Position numbers and translations under genes: made by a program | Shown here: positions 14,266 to 25,423 of the stretch, piece after piece | Layout: the number at the start of each line of letters is the position of its first letter | How positions within the stretch are numbered: position 1 is the stretch's first letter | DNA from: Archilochus colubris | Taxonomy: Eukaryota; Chordata; Aves; Apodiformes; Trochilidae | Direction: 5' to 3' | Assembly (NCBI GenBank): GCA_023079485.1 | Contig: CM041115.1 | Coordinates: forward strand, 28,944,826 to 29,008,825 | Length of the DNA: 64,000 nucleotides | The notes under the pieces: generated by a model | What the model saw: only the letters and a program-made list of their open reading frames with translations | What the model was told of the DNA's origin: nothing | The model's database searches: none

Positions 14266-14792
14266 TTTTCTTCTTCTCCTCCTCCTTCTCCTTCTCCTCC
14301 TCCTCCTCCTCCTCCTCCTCCTTCTTCCTCTTCCTCTTCCTCTTCCTCTTCCTCTTCCTCTTCCTCTTCCTCTTCCTCTTCCTCTTCCTCTTCCTCTTCC
14401 TCTTCCTCTTCCTCTTCCTCTTCCTCTTCCTCTTCCTCTTCCTCTTCCCTTTCTTCCCTTTCTTCCTCTCCTTTCTTCTTCCTCCTCCTCCTCCTTTCCT
14501 CTTCCTCTTCCTCTTCCCCTCCTCCTCCTCCCTCCCCTCCTCCTCCTCCCCTCCCTCCTCCTCCCTCCTCCCTCCTCCTCCTCCTCCCTCCTCCTCCCTC
14601 CTCCTCCTCCCTCCTCCTCCTCCTCCTCCTCCTCCTCCTCCTCCTCCTCCTCCTGCTCCTCCTCCTCCTCCTCCTCCTCCTCCTCCTCCTCCTCCTCCTC
14701 CTTCTCCTCCTCCTCCTCTTTCTTCTTCTTCTTCTTCCTCCTCCTCCTCTTCCTCCTCTTCCTCTTCCTCTTCTACCTCTTCTTCTTCTTCT
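14266..14792 (+). repeat. 527-bp polypyrimidine microsatellite block
   Basis: The + strand is almost purely C and T for 527 bases. It begins with CTT/CTC triplets. From about 14324 to 14447 there are roughly 20 perfect copies of the hexamer TCTTCC, then mixed CT sequence. A long (CTC)n tract follows at about 14578-14719 and CTT/CCT mixtures to the end. Only isolated purines interrupt it, for example near 14655 and 14775. The open frame across it (Leu/Pro/Ser only) is a by-product of the repeat, not a gene. Such homopurine-homopyrimidine mirror repeats can form triplex (H-DNA) and are length-unstable. Confidence 0.97.
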
Positions 14793-14944
14793 GGAAAAAT
14801 CCTTAACTTTATAAAACTTGAATTTTATTTCATTAACAAAATCTATTTTGATTGCTTAAATTAAATATTAGCTTTATATTATCTCACCTTTAATCAAATT
14901 CTCATTTACTACTGGATGGAAAGATTTTAATCACGTTGCTAAAG

Positions 14945-15390
14945 AAATTTCAGCATTCCTTCCAGTAGAGGAATTGAAGAAAAGACCACCTGTGCTCCTG
15001 AACCCTCTACCATTCAGCCCAGAAGTCCCTTTTAAATGTCTTGAGACTTCTCTTGGTAACCTTGCCACTGCCCACCAGCATGAATTTGAGTGTTTTACCA
15101 GAGCTGGGAGCTTCCTAGTAACATATCTGACCTAAGCCCCAGGGAGACAGCAGACTACCCTGTTGTATGGGTCTGGATGGCACACCAGGCCCTCGGTTCC
15201 CCTCAGGAGGGAATCCCCTACAACAATTACCCTCTTTCTACATTTTAGAGGAGCAGTCCTAATTTTTGAGTCTTAATGCTATTTGTCTTGATTCCTTGGA
15301 TGGACTTTCATCAAATTCCTCATAAGACATGGTACTCCAGTTCCAGTGCCCCATATCTATTGTTCAGGGGAACCTGGGAAGGTGGAGCAA
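14945..15390 (-). mobile_element. CR1 LINE ORF1 (esterase) fragment
   Basis: Read on the minus strand, the segment at about 15260-15140 encodes RVIVVGDSLLRGTEG followed by a CCLPGA block. This is the start of the SGNH/GDSL-like esterase domain that CR1 elements carry in ORF1. The catalytic-serine motif GDSLL is still readable. Downstream (lower coordinates) the frame is broken, but the LPREV...LKGTS and GLFFNSSTG segments of the same protein can be followed to about 14945. The element has neither its 3' end nor ORF2 here, so this is an internal remnant rather than a simple 5'-truncated insertion. Confidence 0.8.
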
Positions 15391-18026
15391 CTTATCATAA
15401 ACTTCTGTAAAATATGTTTATAGTGGCTTTTATTTCCAAATCAAACTTTGAAGGTCCTTTCTGCAAAATTAAATACGTGAAAACTATCTCACAATATCAG
15501 TTAAAAAACAAATCTCCAGTGAATAACTGATGCCATTAAACTGTGTATGGTTGAATAGGATAATCTTTCAGTAAATCTCAGGGGTAAATTAGTTTACAGA
15601 TCCTATTTAATGATAATACAAATATTAGAATTGTTTTCTGTGGATAAAATAAACAAGCTTTTATATTAGAGCAATTATATCCCCAAATAAATTCAAGTGC
15701 ATTTTGCTTCCAGAAGCAAGTTCAATATTTGGTTGTTAATCTTCTATTGATTTAATATATTTAAAAATACGATCCATGAAATAAAGATTGAATTTAAACT
15801 GTGTATAGCTAGAGGAAGATAAAAAATAACGTGGATTGTAAAAACTGTATAAAGCTTTCTGATGCTTTTGGATCAATATCTGGGACAATACTAATGCTCT
15901 AGAAGAAAATATGACTCAAACAATCAAGAGGTTTTTTCATTTTTTTCAGTGCTCCATGGCTGGTTTTTATTTCCACTGTTATTCATACATCGCTTGGTAG
16001 ATTTTGTCATTTTGATCTGGTAGCTTACCGAATTCTAAGTTGCCCTGAAAACTCCTTGTCAGTTTATTTCTTTATACGAAAAGACTTGTAGGGTTGTTGT
16101 CCTCTGTGAGAACATAAAACTTGTGTATTCTCTTTCATTTATTCCTACCCTTTGAAATAAAGGGAAAAGATGGGAAAATTAGGGTGTAACCTGTGTCTGA
16201 TGCCAATATATTCTGACATTTTCTGCCTTGTCTCAGCCTGGTGAAGAAATTAAATTACTTTGAGATTTTGTGAGCTACACATAGTTTTTCTAGAATTAAG
16301 AAAAACCTATGAATTATAACACTCATCTGAAACACATAAGTATTTGATTCCCGTGTTGAATTCATATGCAGAAATCATACATCTTTCTCTTATTATAAAA
16401 TAAAAATAATTGCAAAGTATAAAAATTAACTGTTACTTTCCAGACAATTATTATTATTATAGGTTTGCACAAAAACTAGAAGTAACTAGAAAAAAAAATT
16501 TAAACTGACATTTAATTTGCACGTGTGGTGAAAAATGAGGTAGGAGTGAAGGACTGAGGAAGGGACTGAGAGAATGGTAACCAAGTGGATAGATTTTTCA
16601 GCATCAGCTAACAGTATGTTTTGTATTTCTTGAAGACGAGGTAAGTGACAGATGACTACTTTGGTGACAGATGCTACTTTATTTGACAACAACATACTCT
16701 TCTAGGTTTTCTACACCATCTACTGACCTTAATTTTTACTTTGTTGCTTAATTCTTAAGTCACTTTTGCTCACATTTTGATGAAGAAAAATAAAAAAGGT
16801 TTTGAAATGAAGATTTTTCTACAAGCTGTATGAAGATATTGTTTTTTACATTAATTATATAATTATCTCTTACTGCTACCACCCCGAGATTTTTTTCTAC
16901 TTTTCAGTAAATTTTTATTTATTCTTATGGTGGTGCTTCATCTTTCAGTAGCTTCAAATGAAGATTTAAAATGCCAGTGTGAACTGGTACATTGGCCTGT
17001 GAATGTTTATTAGCTTGAGCATACAAGATCTCAGCTTCGTTTTCTGAAATAAAAGAACTTTTTTAGTTCTCTATTTTATTTGCTATGCTGAATGTTTTAA
17101 AAAAATAAATGTATTAATGTTACAAACAAGCTAGAAGTACATTGAATGACTACAGAACCTTTCAGATGTAAAATACATGCAGAGATATAGATGCATAAGG
17201 CCAAGTAAACGTTGAAGCAAAGATCTGATTTACTCAGAAGTCAACTGCTCTTGCTTTCATGATTTAGAACAATCAAGAATCTGGTGATTTGATGACCTGA
17301 AAGTTCATACTGCTCAGGGAGAACTGCATGAATTTGAGCTGTTACAGAGGTTCCTAAATAAAGTCAGTTGTAGCCTTGTGTTTCTGGTATGATTCTGAAA
17401 AAGAAACCTACATGATTTTTGACATCAAAAGTCTTTTCAGGCACAGTAAAATAACAAAAGCTAGCAGTGCTACTGGATTATTTCTCTTATCTTTAAAACA
17501 GAGTTAACTATGTAACTTTACTACCTGAGGCAGATGGTTTTGGTTATTTCACCATTATAGCAAGACTCGGTGAGAATTAAGTCGGTCAGAAATTGTAGGT
17601 TCCCAGAAATATAAATCTGCTAATGCCGTACTGTGACCAAGAAAAAGTGGTAAATAACAGACTTTTGGCAAAATAGTGCTTTTCTGTTTAAATCTGTTAA
17701 AATGCTCAGAATATTATCACACAGAATTTTAGTGTTTTTGTTTCAGTTGAAATATATTGGTGACTATACTGACCTGGAATAACATAGTGCTCCTGTACTT
17801 CTTAGACTACAGTTTGAATGCAGTGTCAGGCACACAGACACCTCCAAAGTTACTGAGGGGAAAATACATAAAGGCAATTCTCACCCAAATCATTGTTGAA
17901 GTCATGATGAAAATACACCATATTTTCAAACAGGCTATGACACACTATTTTACTTTCCTGTGTGGAAAGGGAAGAGAAGGGGAAACTCCATACTTTCTAC
18001 ATGTAACTTAGAAAAATGTAAAAATC

Positions 18027-18031
<5 letters not shown>

Positions 18032-18090
<59 letters not shown>

Positions 18091-18106
18091 AAGAAAGAAA
18101 AAAAAG
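18032..18106 (+). repeat. 57-nt poly(A) with AAAG tail
   Basis: An uninterrupted run of 57 A's (18032-18088) is followed by GAAAGAAAGAAA and a further A run. No CR1 tail or recognisable processed cDNA precedes it. It may be a homopolymer microsatellite or the tail of an unrecognised retrocopy. Confidence 0.95.
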
Positions 18107-20094
18107 GAAGTCCTTATTGTAAATTATTGTCCAGTTCATTGCTGAGGTCAGAATGCTAAGGTATTGTAATTTAAAACAGGTTACTGTCCACTGTTTTTCT
18201 ATCCTGTATGGTGCAGCACTCCCTGCTATGTTTTCCTCTGAGATATAACACCACCAGTTTCAAAAGATATTTTGGAGTTAGGATTACTATATGAAGATTT
18301 ATCCAAACGTCTTACAAACATTTTTTCTCCATGTTTAACTCATATTATTATTGTTATTGTTATTATTGTTGTTGTTGCTAGTGGTGCTGGTGATTTTTTT
18401 TGGTAATCTTCATAGTAGCAACAAAAGCTGTAGTAGCAGTAGTAGTCTTGGTATCTGGTTATTCAGTGTGATCTTTGCTGATTTTCAGTTTAACAGAAAA
18501 AAATGTAAGGAAGTTCAGAGGACCATTCTAAAGGAATGTGGCATCCAGTGAAACTTCCACTGCTTGGCACTGAACTGGTTTGAGTGAATTAGTAAACCTA
18601 GTGGGTTATGGGAAGGAATCTACTTTCCTTTAACATTCTTCCTGGGACTCAGTTGTGCTCTAAAACAGAGCTGGAAACTTTACAGCTGATAATTTTAATA
18701 TGTCTTCTAGTCTTAACTGTTCTTGGATTTTGTCAACGCCTGCTGGACTTCACACTAAGCATTGATGTGTTTTGACAGCAACTAACTGTTCAAGTATGTG
18801 TGAAAAATGTAATTTTATTTAAGAGAAACTTCTAAGTAACTCCTAGACAAAATAATTCCTGTGTAGAACACTATAAAGCATTTAAGCTGTTCATAGGGAA
18901 TTAAATGATAGATAAACCCATGTATACAAGCAGAGTTATCCATTCTGGATCTGTGTGAACAGATGAAGTTGCTAGGTTTTGTCCATGCAAAGTCTGCACT
19001 ATGAGTTTTTTTGATTGGTAAATCCACCATTGTATTTTATCACTGGTTAAATATGACTATTGCCATTAGTCATATCAAACGTGGAAAGTACATCTCAAAC
19101 TCAAATGGGATGCAAATACTTAACTCCTCAGAGAACACTAAGTAAACTGTACTCACTGTATAACCAAAACCTGGAGGATATTCTGCTATGTTCTTAGGAT
19201 GAAGCATAGTAGAAATTCACCAGTACCCCAAACAGGTTAACTGGATAATCACAGGTGGCTTTACGTTCCTCAGTGAACTGATAAGCACAAACTAATGCAT
19301 ACAGTACAAAATGCATTTGAGGTAGCATTACTCCAATGTGTTAATAAGAAATCAGAGGGACTTTTATTCCTTTGAAGCAAGGAGCTGCTTATTATCTAGT
19401 ACAGTAGAGATGGCAGTCAGCCTAGCAAAGAGACATCCAGATTTTCAAGGAAATGGAACAAATACACTATCTTCCAAATACTTGTTCCAAAGCATGCAAA
19501 ATGTAACAGTATGTGACTCAGCTGAAGGGATAGGAGGAAAACTGGCACTGAAAAAGGAAGAGAAGCATGTTCTCACAGAACATAATAATGGAGAAGGCAG
19601 TGTATCATGCAGTGACATACAAGATTTGTAAGGAGAGCATAACATTTCAGCTATAAGTACTTGTACATGACTTTTTTATTTTTATTTTACTGGAACCCAT
19701 ATACAATTTATTATAGATAAATACCAAAGTTATATGGAGATGCTGTCTTGGTTTAAAATGCTCTCTCCCATGCTTGGAGCAGTTTTCACTTAGAGAAAAT
19801 AAGTAATCTGCACATTCTTTTGAAATACATGTAGTTTATCATCCTAATAATTTTGTTATTTGGGATTTTTGGGGTTGTTTTGAGACTTTTTAAAAATTTT
19901 TCATTACATCTATTTCATGAGGTCAGATTTCATCATGCATGACAGTGAAACTGACAGTCTAGTACATTGTTTACTATGTATCATGACATTATTAAGAGTT
20001 GTTCTGGAAAACTTCTTCAACATGAGACCTGTGTAATGCCATGGGCAAAGTTTTGACAAATACAGTATATGAAAACAACTGAGGAAAGGAAATG

Positions 20095-20146
20095 ATGAAT
20101 CAATTTCATTTTAGTTTGCAATGAATCAATTTCATTTTAGTTTGCA
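20095..20146 (+). repeat. 26-bp perfect tandem duplication
   Basis: Two identical 26-bp units stand back to back (20095-20120 and 20121-20146), each beginning ATGAATCAATTTCATTTTAG and ending TTTGCA. The perfect identity suggests a recent slippage or repair event. No function is apparent. Confidence 0.95.
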
Positions 20147-20378
20147 ACACTGTCTTGCATAACTTATTTCTTATTTTCCCGTAAGGAAAGATATGCAAAT
20201 GCTGACCAGATAGGCCTACAAAGTGATTCACAGGCTTGAAAATAAGGTTCACAGAATAAGACTACAGGAATTTAACTTACTAAAGAATTGGAGAGAATTA
20301 TCTTCATCCATATAAATTGCTCTTGAAATAATATATCTATTATACATATAATAAAATGTCCTATGTATATATGATATA

Positions 20379-20642
20379 ATCAAAGAATAATGGGTTTAAA
20401 CTAGAACACAGGAAGTTCTACCTCAACATGAGGAGAAACTTTTTTACTGGGAGTGTGATGTAGCACTGGAACTGCCTGCCCAGGGAGGCTGTGGAGTCTC
20501 CTCTGGAGACTTTCAAAACCTGCCTGGATGTGTTCGTGTGTGGTCTGCCCTAGGTTATTCTGCTTTGGCAGGGGGATCAGACTAGATGATCTCTAGCTGT
20601 CCCTTCCAATCCCTGACATTCTATGATTCTATGATTCTATGA
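20379..20642 (+). mobile_element. CR1 LINE 3' end
   Basis: Sense-strand 3' terminal CR1 of about 260 bp. It starts at AAAGAATAATGGGTTTAAAC, passes the GATCAGACTAGATGATCTC box of the 3' UTR, and ends with three ATTCTATG-type tail units at about 20618-20642. The 3' UTR wording differs from the 31-kb copy, so it represents a different CR1 subfamily. Confidence 0.93.
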
Positions 20643-22029
20643 TCTGATAGTGAGATAGGAAATTTTTCCTTTGTATACAGGAAAGTTTGAAACAACTCCC
20701 AAAGGCTCCAGCTGAAGCTAGATTTAAGATCTTATTTTTGCAATCTTATTTCTGAAAAATTAAATTATTTCCCATTACCAATGATATTTAAATTTATAAA
20801 ATTATGAAAAAAAAGGTGGATTTACTGTATAGTATAATACAATTAGGCAATATGTGTATACATGTGAATTATATGCTTTTTGTTTTTTGTTTGTTTCTTA
20901 GTTGAAGTGTAACCCCAGAGAAAACCTCAGCCTTTGGAAAAAGTTTAATTTAAGGAAAGAAAGATTAAAACAAACAATCTCTTCCATTTTCTGTGTGAAT
21001 TCTGCCTGCTTCTATTAGTTATGGAGAAAGAAAAAAATATTTCTCCACTTTTCTGGTAGTAAAGCATTTTAAATACGTGACTTTTTCATAAATATGTTTT
21101 GAAAAAATTAGGAGCCAGCATGAAGACACTGAAGATTAAGGAATACAGTGAGGAAGTGTAAAACATATTAATGAGAAAGGACATTCAATGCTGTTACAAA
21201 ATTAGTTTTCAGATGCTGCACACCTACACAGGAAAGAAAAAGAATGCTGATAATAAAAGTTATCGTTCCTGATCAGAATTAATCATTTTAATTCTAAATT
21301 ATAAATAACTTTTTTTGATTCACCTATAATATATAAATTCTGCTTTGGTCTCTCTAAGTCTTACCATTTTGCTACCACACATGCTTAAGATATTTTCACC
21401 TTACATTACAGAATAAATTAGTACTTTACTACTCTTCATAGGACAAAACCACTGTGCTTTTCTCATGCAATCATTCTTATTAACATTTAATATATTTATA
21501 ACTTTTAAGATTAGAAAAACTAATTCTGTGTTTCCAAGATCCCCATGAAAACATAATGGCAATGAAAGAAGATAGTTTATTATGAAGTGAAAAATAGCAG
21601 TTTGAGTTTTTAAAATTAAGAAAGGATCCATAAGATCTCATAAGTTTCAGGTTTTGATGATGGTTTAGAATGTGTTCTTCCTATTCATGCTAGTTTTGAC
21701 TCTTTTAAAATAAGAACTATGCCTTCAAAACATAACAGACAAAACACTGGCCTATCTAGTGGAAGGTATTTGCTTCTATTTTCTTGATTTTCTATAGATG
21801 ATTTAAAAGCATTACTACAACACATTTGGATTATTAATACATTTTGAGTATGTCCTTAAAAAGAATAAGAAAAGTCTAACATAAAATGATCCATTTCTTC
21901 CATCAGCTCCCAGTTCTAATTTGTCCTATTCTAATATTTTATTGAGTCATATACTCTTTCACCACTGAATTCACACACATAAAATGTAATTGGAATCTAT
22001 AAAAAATACAGTTTTTACAAGAGCATGTA
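20643..22029. other. Intronic AT-rich DNA
   Basis: Nothing recognisable; AT-rich sequence lying between CR1 copies. Confidence 0.5.
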
Positions 22030-22274
22030 GTCATAAGACAAGGGGTAATGGCTTTAAACTAGAAGAGAATAGGTTTAGGTTAGACATTAGAAAGGAGTTC
22101 TTCACTGTGAGGGTCATGAGACACATAAACAGGTTGCTCATGGAGGGTATGGATGCCTCATCCCTTGAAGCATTCAAAACCAGGTTAGATGGGGCTTCAA
22201 GAAATGTTGTTTAGTGGTAGGTGTCCTTGGCCATGCAGGGAAGTTGGAAGTGATCTTTAAGGTCTGTTCTAAAG
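22030..22274 (+). mobile_element. CR1 LINE near-3' fragment, sense
   Basis: This sense CR1 segment reads GGGTAATGGCTTTAAACTAG and then the usual near-3' wording (GAGTTCTTCACTGTGAGGGT, GATGCCTCATCCC, GGCCATGCAGGGAAGTTGGA). It stops before the ATTCTATGATTC tail, where an antisense CR1 begins. The two together form a tail-to-tail inverted repeat. Confidence 0.88.
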
Positions 22275-22857
22275 GGCATGGGGCTTCCACCACCTCTCTG
22301 GGCAACCTGTTCCACTGTCTCATCACCCTCATGGTGAAGAACTTCTTCCTAACATCTAATCTAAATAAATCTACCCTCTTCTAGTTTGAATCCATTCCCC
22401 CTACTCTTATCACTACCTGGCATCCTGAAAAGTCCCTCACCACCTTTCTTGTAGGCCCCCTTCAGATACTGAATGGCTACAAGAAGGTCTCCTCAGAGCT
22501 TTCTCCTCTCCAGACTGAATAACCCCAACTCTCTCAGTCTGTCTCCATAGGAGAGGTGCTCCAGCCCTCTGATCATCCTCGTGGCCCTTCTCTGGACACT
22601 CTCCAGCACGTCCATGTCCCTCCTGTAAAAGGGGCTCCAGACCTGGATGCAGTACTCCAGATGGGATCTCAGAAGAGCAGAGTAGACAGGGAGAATCACT
22701 TCCCTGGCCCTGCTGCCCATGCTTCTCTTGATGCAGCCAAAGATCTGGTTGGCTTTTTGGGATGCAAGTATACACTGACAGATCATGTTGAACTTTTCAT
22801 CCACCAGCACCCCCAAATCATTTTCCTCAGGGATGCTGTCAATTGCCAAGGCAGCCA
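22275..22857 (-). mobile_element. CR1 LINE C-terminal ORF2 fragment, antisense
   Basis: The minus-strand frame from 22858 to 22493 encodes 121 residues of the ORF2 C-terminus without a stop. It includes NDLGVLVDEKFNM, RSHLEYCIQVWSP, VQRRATRMIRGLEHLSY and [12 protein letters not shown]. These are the segments after the RT catalytic core that all CR1 ORF2 proteins share. The remaining part (22275-22490) is the near-3' region, frameshifted from it. The 3' tail is missing where it meets the sense copy at 22274, and the open frame suggests moderate age. Confidence 0.9.
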
Positions 22858-23302
22858 ACCCAACGCTTTAGGACTACCTTTGTTAAAACTAAAAGGAAAG
22901 TAGATATCATAGGCATTCTTTTCTGACAGGAACAGGAGGCTCAATATGTCAGCCAGACCAATCCCACAGGAAAGTCTTTTGCCTTCCAGGGACCTGGGTC
23001 AGAAATGTAACCTGGAAGATTCCAGGTCTGCTACAACCCTCTTATTGCTACTCACTACTGGTCACACAGGTGGGCAGTGATGAAATTACCAAGAGAAGTC
23101 CTAAGGCAATAAAAGGGGACTTCAGAACACAGGGCTGAATGTTGTAGGAATCAGGAGCACAGGTGGTATTTTCCTTAATTCCTTCAGCGGCATGGAATAC
23201 TGGAAGGAACAGGAAAGCACACCTCATCAACATGTGGTTTAGAGACTGGTGTCATCAGTTGAATTCTGGGTTCATTGATCACAGGGATCTTCACATGACA
23301 CC
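22858..23302 (+). mobile_element. CR1 LINE 5' part (ORF1 end), left half of a split copy
   Basis: Sense CR1 upstream of the LTR insertion. Frames give KLPREVL, EHRAECC and related ORF1 esterase C-terminal wording, with stops. The copy continues after the LTR at 24083 (ACACC | LTR | GCACC junction), so 22858-23302 and 24083-25423 are two halves of one element. Assignment of the first 70 bp is less certain. Confidence 0.75.
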
Positions 23303-24082
23303 TGTCACGGTTTAACACTGTCCCAGCAATTAAACCGAATAACAGACGCTCTCTATTAATCTCTCTCTCCTTGATAAAGAAAGGAGAGAGAATAAGGGAG
23401 AGAGACTTATGGGTTGGAAACTAAGCCACACAACTTTAATGAAACAGTAATGATAAATAGGAAAAATTACTAAATATATACAAATATACAGGAAAATGGA
23501 AAACACATTCCTCCCCCCTCCCCCCCAATAACTCTCACGTCACCACCGAGGCTGCAGGGCAGCCTTGGGAAAGTCCAGGCTGGACTCCTGGAGTCAGCAG
23601 CAGTCGGGAACTGGAGGCAGGAACACACAGATATAGGCTGGCACGGATCAGGACCACAGGCAGACGAATGGACGGGATCCTTCCAGGATGCCAGGTGAAG
23701 GAAGGGAAGCAGGAAATCCAGAAATCTGGCTTGACCCTCATGATCCCTCAAATTTATACTGAGTATGACGTGTATGGGATGGAATACTCTGCTGGTCAAT
23801 TCTGGCATCTATCTTGTCCGTTCCTCCCCAAAGGAAGGCTCAGGTGGGACCTCTTTATCCTTCTGGACGGTAAAATGTTTTCCTCAAAGCTGAGCAGTGT
23901 CCTTGGCTCTGCATACCAGTCTCTAGCAGTAACTATAAACATCAAGTGTTATCAATCCTAGAAGCACACACTGTCTGAGAAACTTGCTGTTAATTTCAGT
24001 AAGTGCAACTACTTAAAGAGATTCATTTAAAAGCAAAAGTACAAGACAGAAAATCACCTTTATCCTGGCCCAAACCAGGACA
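23303..24082 (-). mobile_element. Solo ERV LTR (family A) inserted in a CR1
   Basis: Bounded by TGTCACGGTTTAACACTG at 23303 and CCCAAACCAGGACA ending at 24082, a perfect TGT...ACA pair. It is flanked by ACACC on the left (23298-23302) and GCACC on the right (24083-24087), a 5-bp target duplication with one mismatch. On the minus strand a TATA box (CAGTATAAATTTG) lies near 23750, followed further on by an ATTAAA-type poly(A) signal, so the element points antisense to the host gene. At 780 bp and with no gag, pol or env attached, it is a solo LTR left by recombination between two LTRs. CR1 sequence is continuous across it. Confidence 0.88.
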
Positions 24083-25423
24083 GCACCAAGCCTGCTGGTA
24101 AGAGATGGAGTGGAGGTGTCCATTATGAGGAAAAGAGGTTTTGTACAGAAGATGTCAGGGCTCATTGAGAGTAGTTTAAAATAGGTTTTAAGGGGGAAGG
24201 AGATAAAACCAGGCCCACTAGAGCTGAGCGTAGGGGTGGCTTGTCAATTTTAGGGGTGAAACCAATAGAGCAGTTCAAGTGCATCTACACCAATGCATAT
24301 AGCATGTTAAACACAGAACAGGAGCTAGAAGCTATTATGCATCAGAACACCTGTGACATAGCAGCCTACACATAAATGAGATGGGATGGCTCTCTTGACT
24401 GGCATGATGCAATGTATGGCTATAAGCTCAACAGAAGCAACAGACAAGGAAGGAGAGGTGGTGGGGTTAGAGTTTGCATTAGGGAGTGTTTTGATTGTAT
24501 AGGGCTTGATGGTAGTAATGATAAGGCTGAGTATTTATGGATGAAGGAGAAGTGGTGGGGTTAGAGTTTTCATTAGGGAGTGTCTTGATTGTATAGGTCT
24601 TGATGATAGTGATGACAAGGCTGAGTATTTATGCATGAAGGAGAAGGTAAGTAAGGCAGATATCCTGTTAATGACCACCCAACCAGGATGAGGAGACAGA
24701 AGAAGCATTTTAAAAGCTACTGGCAGAGATCTCACAGTCATTAGCCCTTGTTCTGGTGAGGCATTTCAGCCTATCAGATGTCTGCTGGAAACGTAACATT
24801 GCAGAGAAGAGACAGGCTAGGAGGTTCCTCAAGTGTATGGAAGATAACTTCCTGACACAGCTGGTAATCAAGCTGTTATAAGGCACAATAAAAAAAGTTT
24901 TTACAAATAAAGTAACAATAAAGAGAGACAAGGAGAATCTCTAACTTTTATTTGATACCGGGTATGAGAGGGAACTAGCACCAAAGAATGAGGAAAAGGA
25001 TTAGGTACTTAATGCCTTCTTCCATCTCCATTAGTTAGACCAGTCAGCCCCAGGGTATTCAGCCCCCTGAGCGGGAAGCAGCACAACACCTTCATAATTC
25101 AGGAGGAATCAGTTAATGATTGCTACAGCATCTGGACACTCACAAATCTGTGGGGCCAGATATGGTCCAACAGAAGGTATTGAGGGAGCTCACCAAGGAG
25201 CCTACCAAGGCTCTCTCCATCATTTATAAACCACCTTGATTAACAGGGGAGGTCCAAGATGACTGGAGGCTTGCCAGTGTGATGCTCATCTTCAAGAAGG
25301 GCCTGAAAGAGGATATGGGGAACTGCAGGCCTACCAGCCTAACCTTTGTGCTCAGAAAAATTATGGAGTAGTTCATCTTGAGTATGCTCACATGGCAAAT
25401 GCAGGACAGTCAGGGAATTAGAC
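24083..25423 (+). mobile_element. CR1 LINE ORF2 5' part, right half of a split copy
   Basis: Sense CR1 covering the endonuclease and the start of the reverse transcriptase. Near 24280 the frame gives FKCIYTNAYSM and ELEAIMHQNTCDI, and at 24376-24500 YKLNRSNRQGRRGGGV, all from the apurinic-like endonuclease domain. A 94-bp stretch of this domain is tandemly duplicated. Near 24740-24860 a SLSDVCWKRN...RRFLKCMEDNFLTQL segment follows. The RT start (SVGPDMVQQKVLREL, RLASVMLIFKKG) is at about 25150-25310. Many stops and frameshifts are present. The copy ends at 25423, where a probable LTR starts. Confidence 0.87.
24458..24645 (+). repeat. 94-bp tandem duplication inside CR1 endonuclease
   Basis: Two 94-bp units (24458-24551 and 24552-24645), each starting GTGGTGGGGTTAGAGTTT and ending with GAAGGAGAA. 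They differ at roughly a tenth of positions. Other CR1 copies have this segment once, so the duplication arose in this copy. Confidence 0.9.

Larger units (their letters stand above)
15391..20378. other. Intronic AT-rich DNA, about 5 kb
   Basis: No exon, RNA gene or transposon is recognised. Low-complexity sites inside are listed separately (poly(A) at 18032 and a 26-bp duplication at 20095). A TTA/TTG trinucleotide-like run lies at about 18345-18378. The A-rich tract gives a lysine-rich open frame that I do not regard as a gene. Confidence 0.5.

Noticed and set aside
14261..14806. 181-codon open frame of Leu, Pro and Ser
   Set aside because: It is only the translation of the polypyrimidine microsatellite; no codon bias, splice context or homology.
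17960..18145. Lysine-rich open frame
   Set aside because: Produced by the 57-nt poly(A) run.
19744..19755. TGTCTTGGTTTA, another LTR-start look-alike
   Set aside because: No continuation into LTR sequence.
24376..24564. Open frame with GRRGGG motif considered as a possible host gene
   Set aside because: It is the CR1 endonuclease domain, as the surrounding CR1 blocks show.
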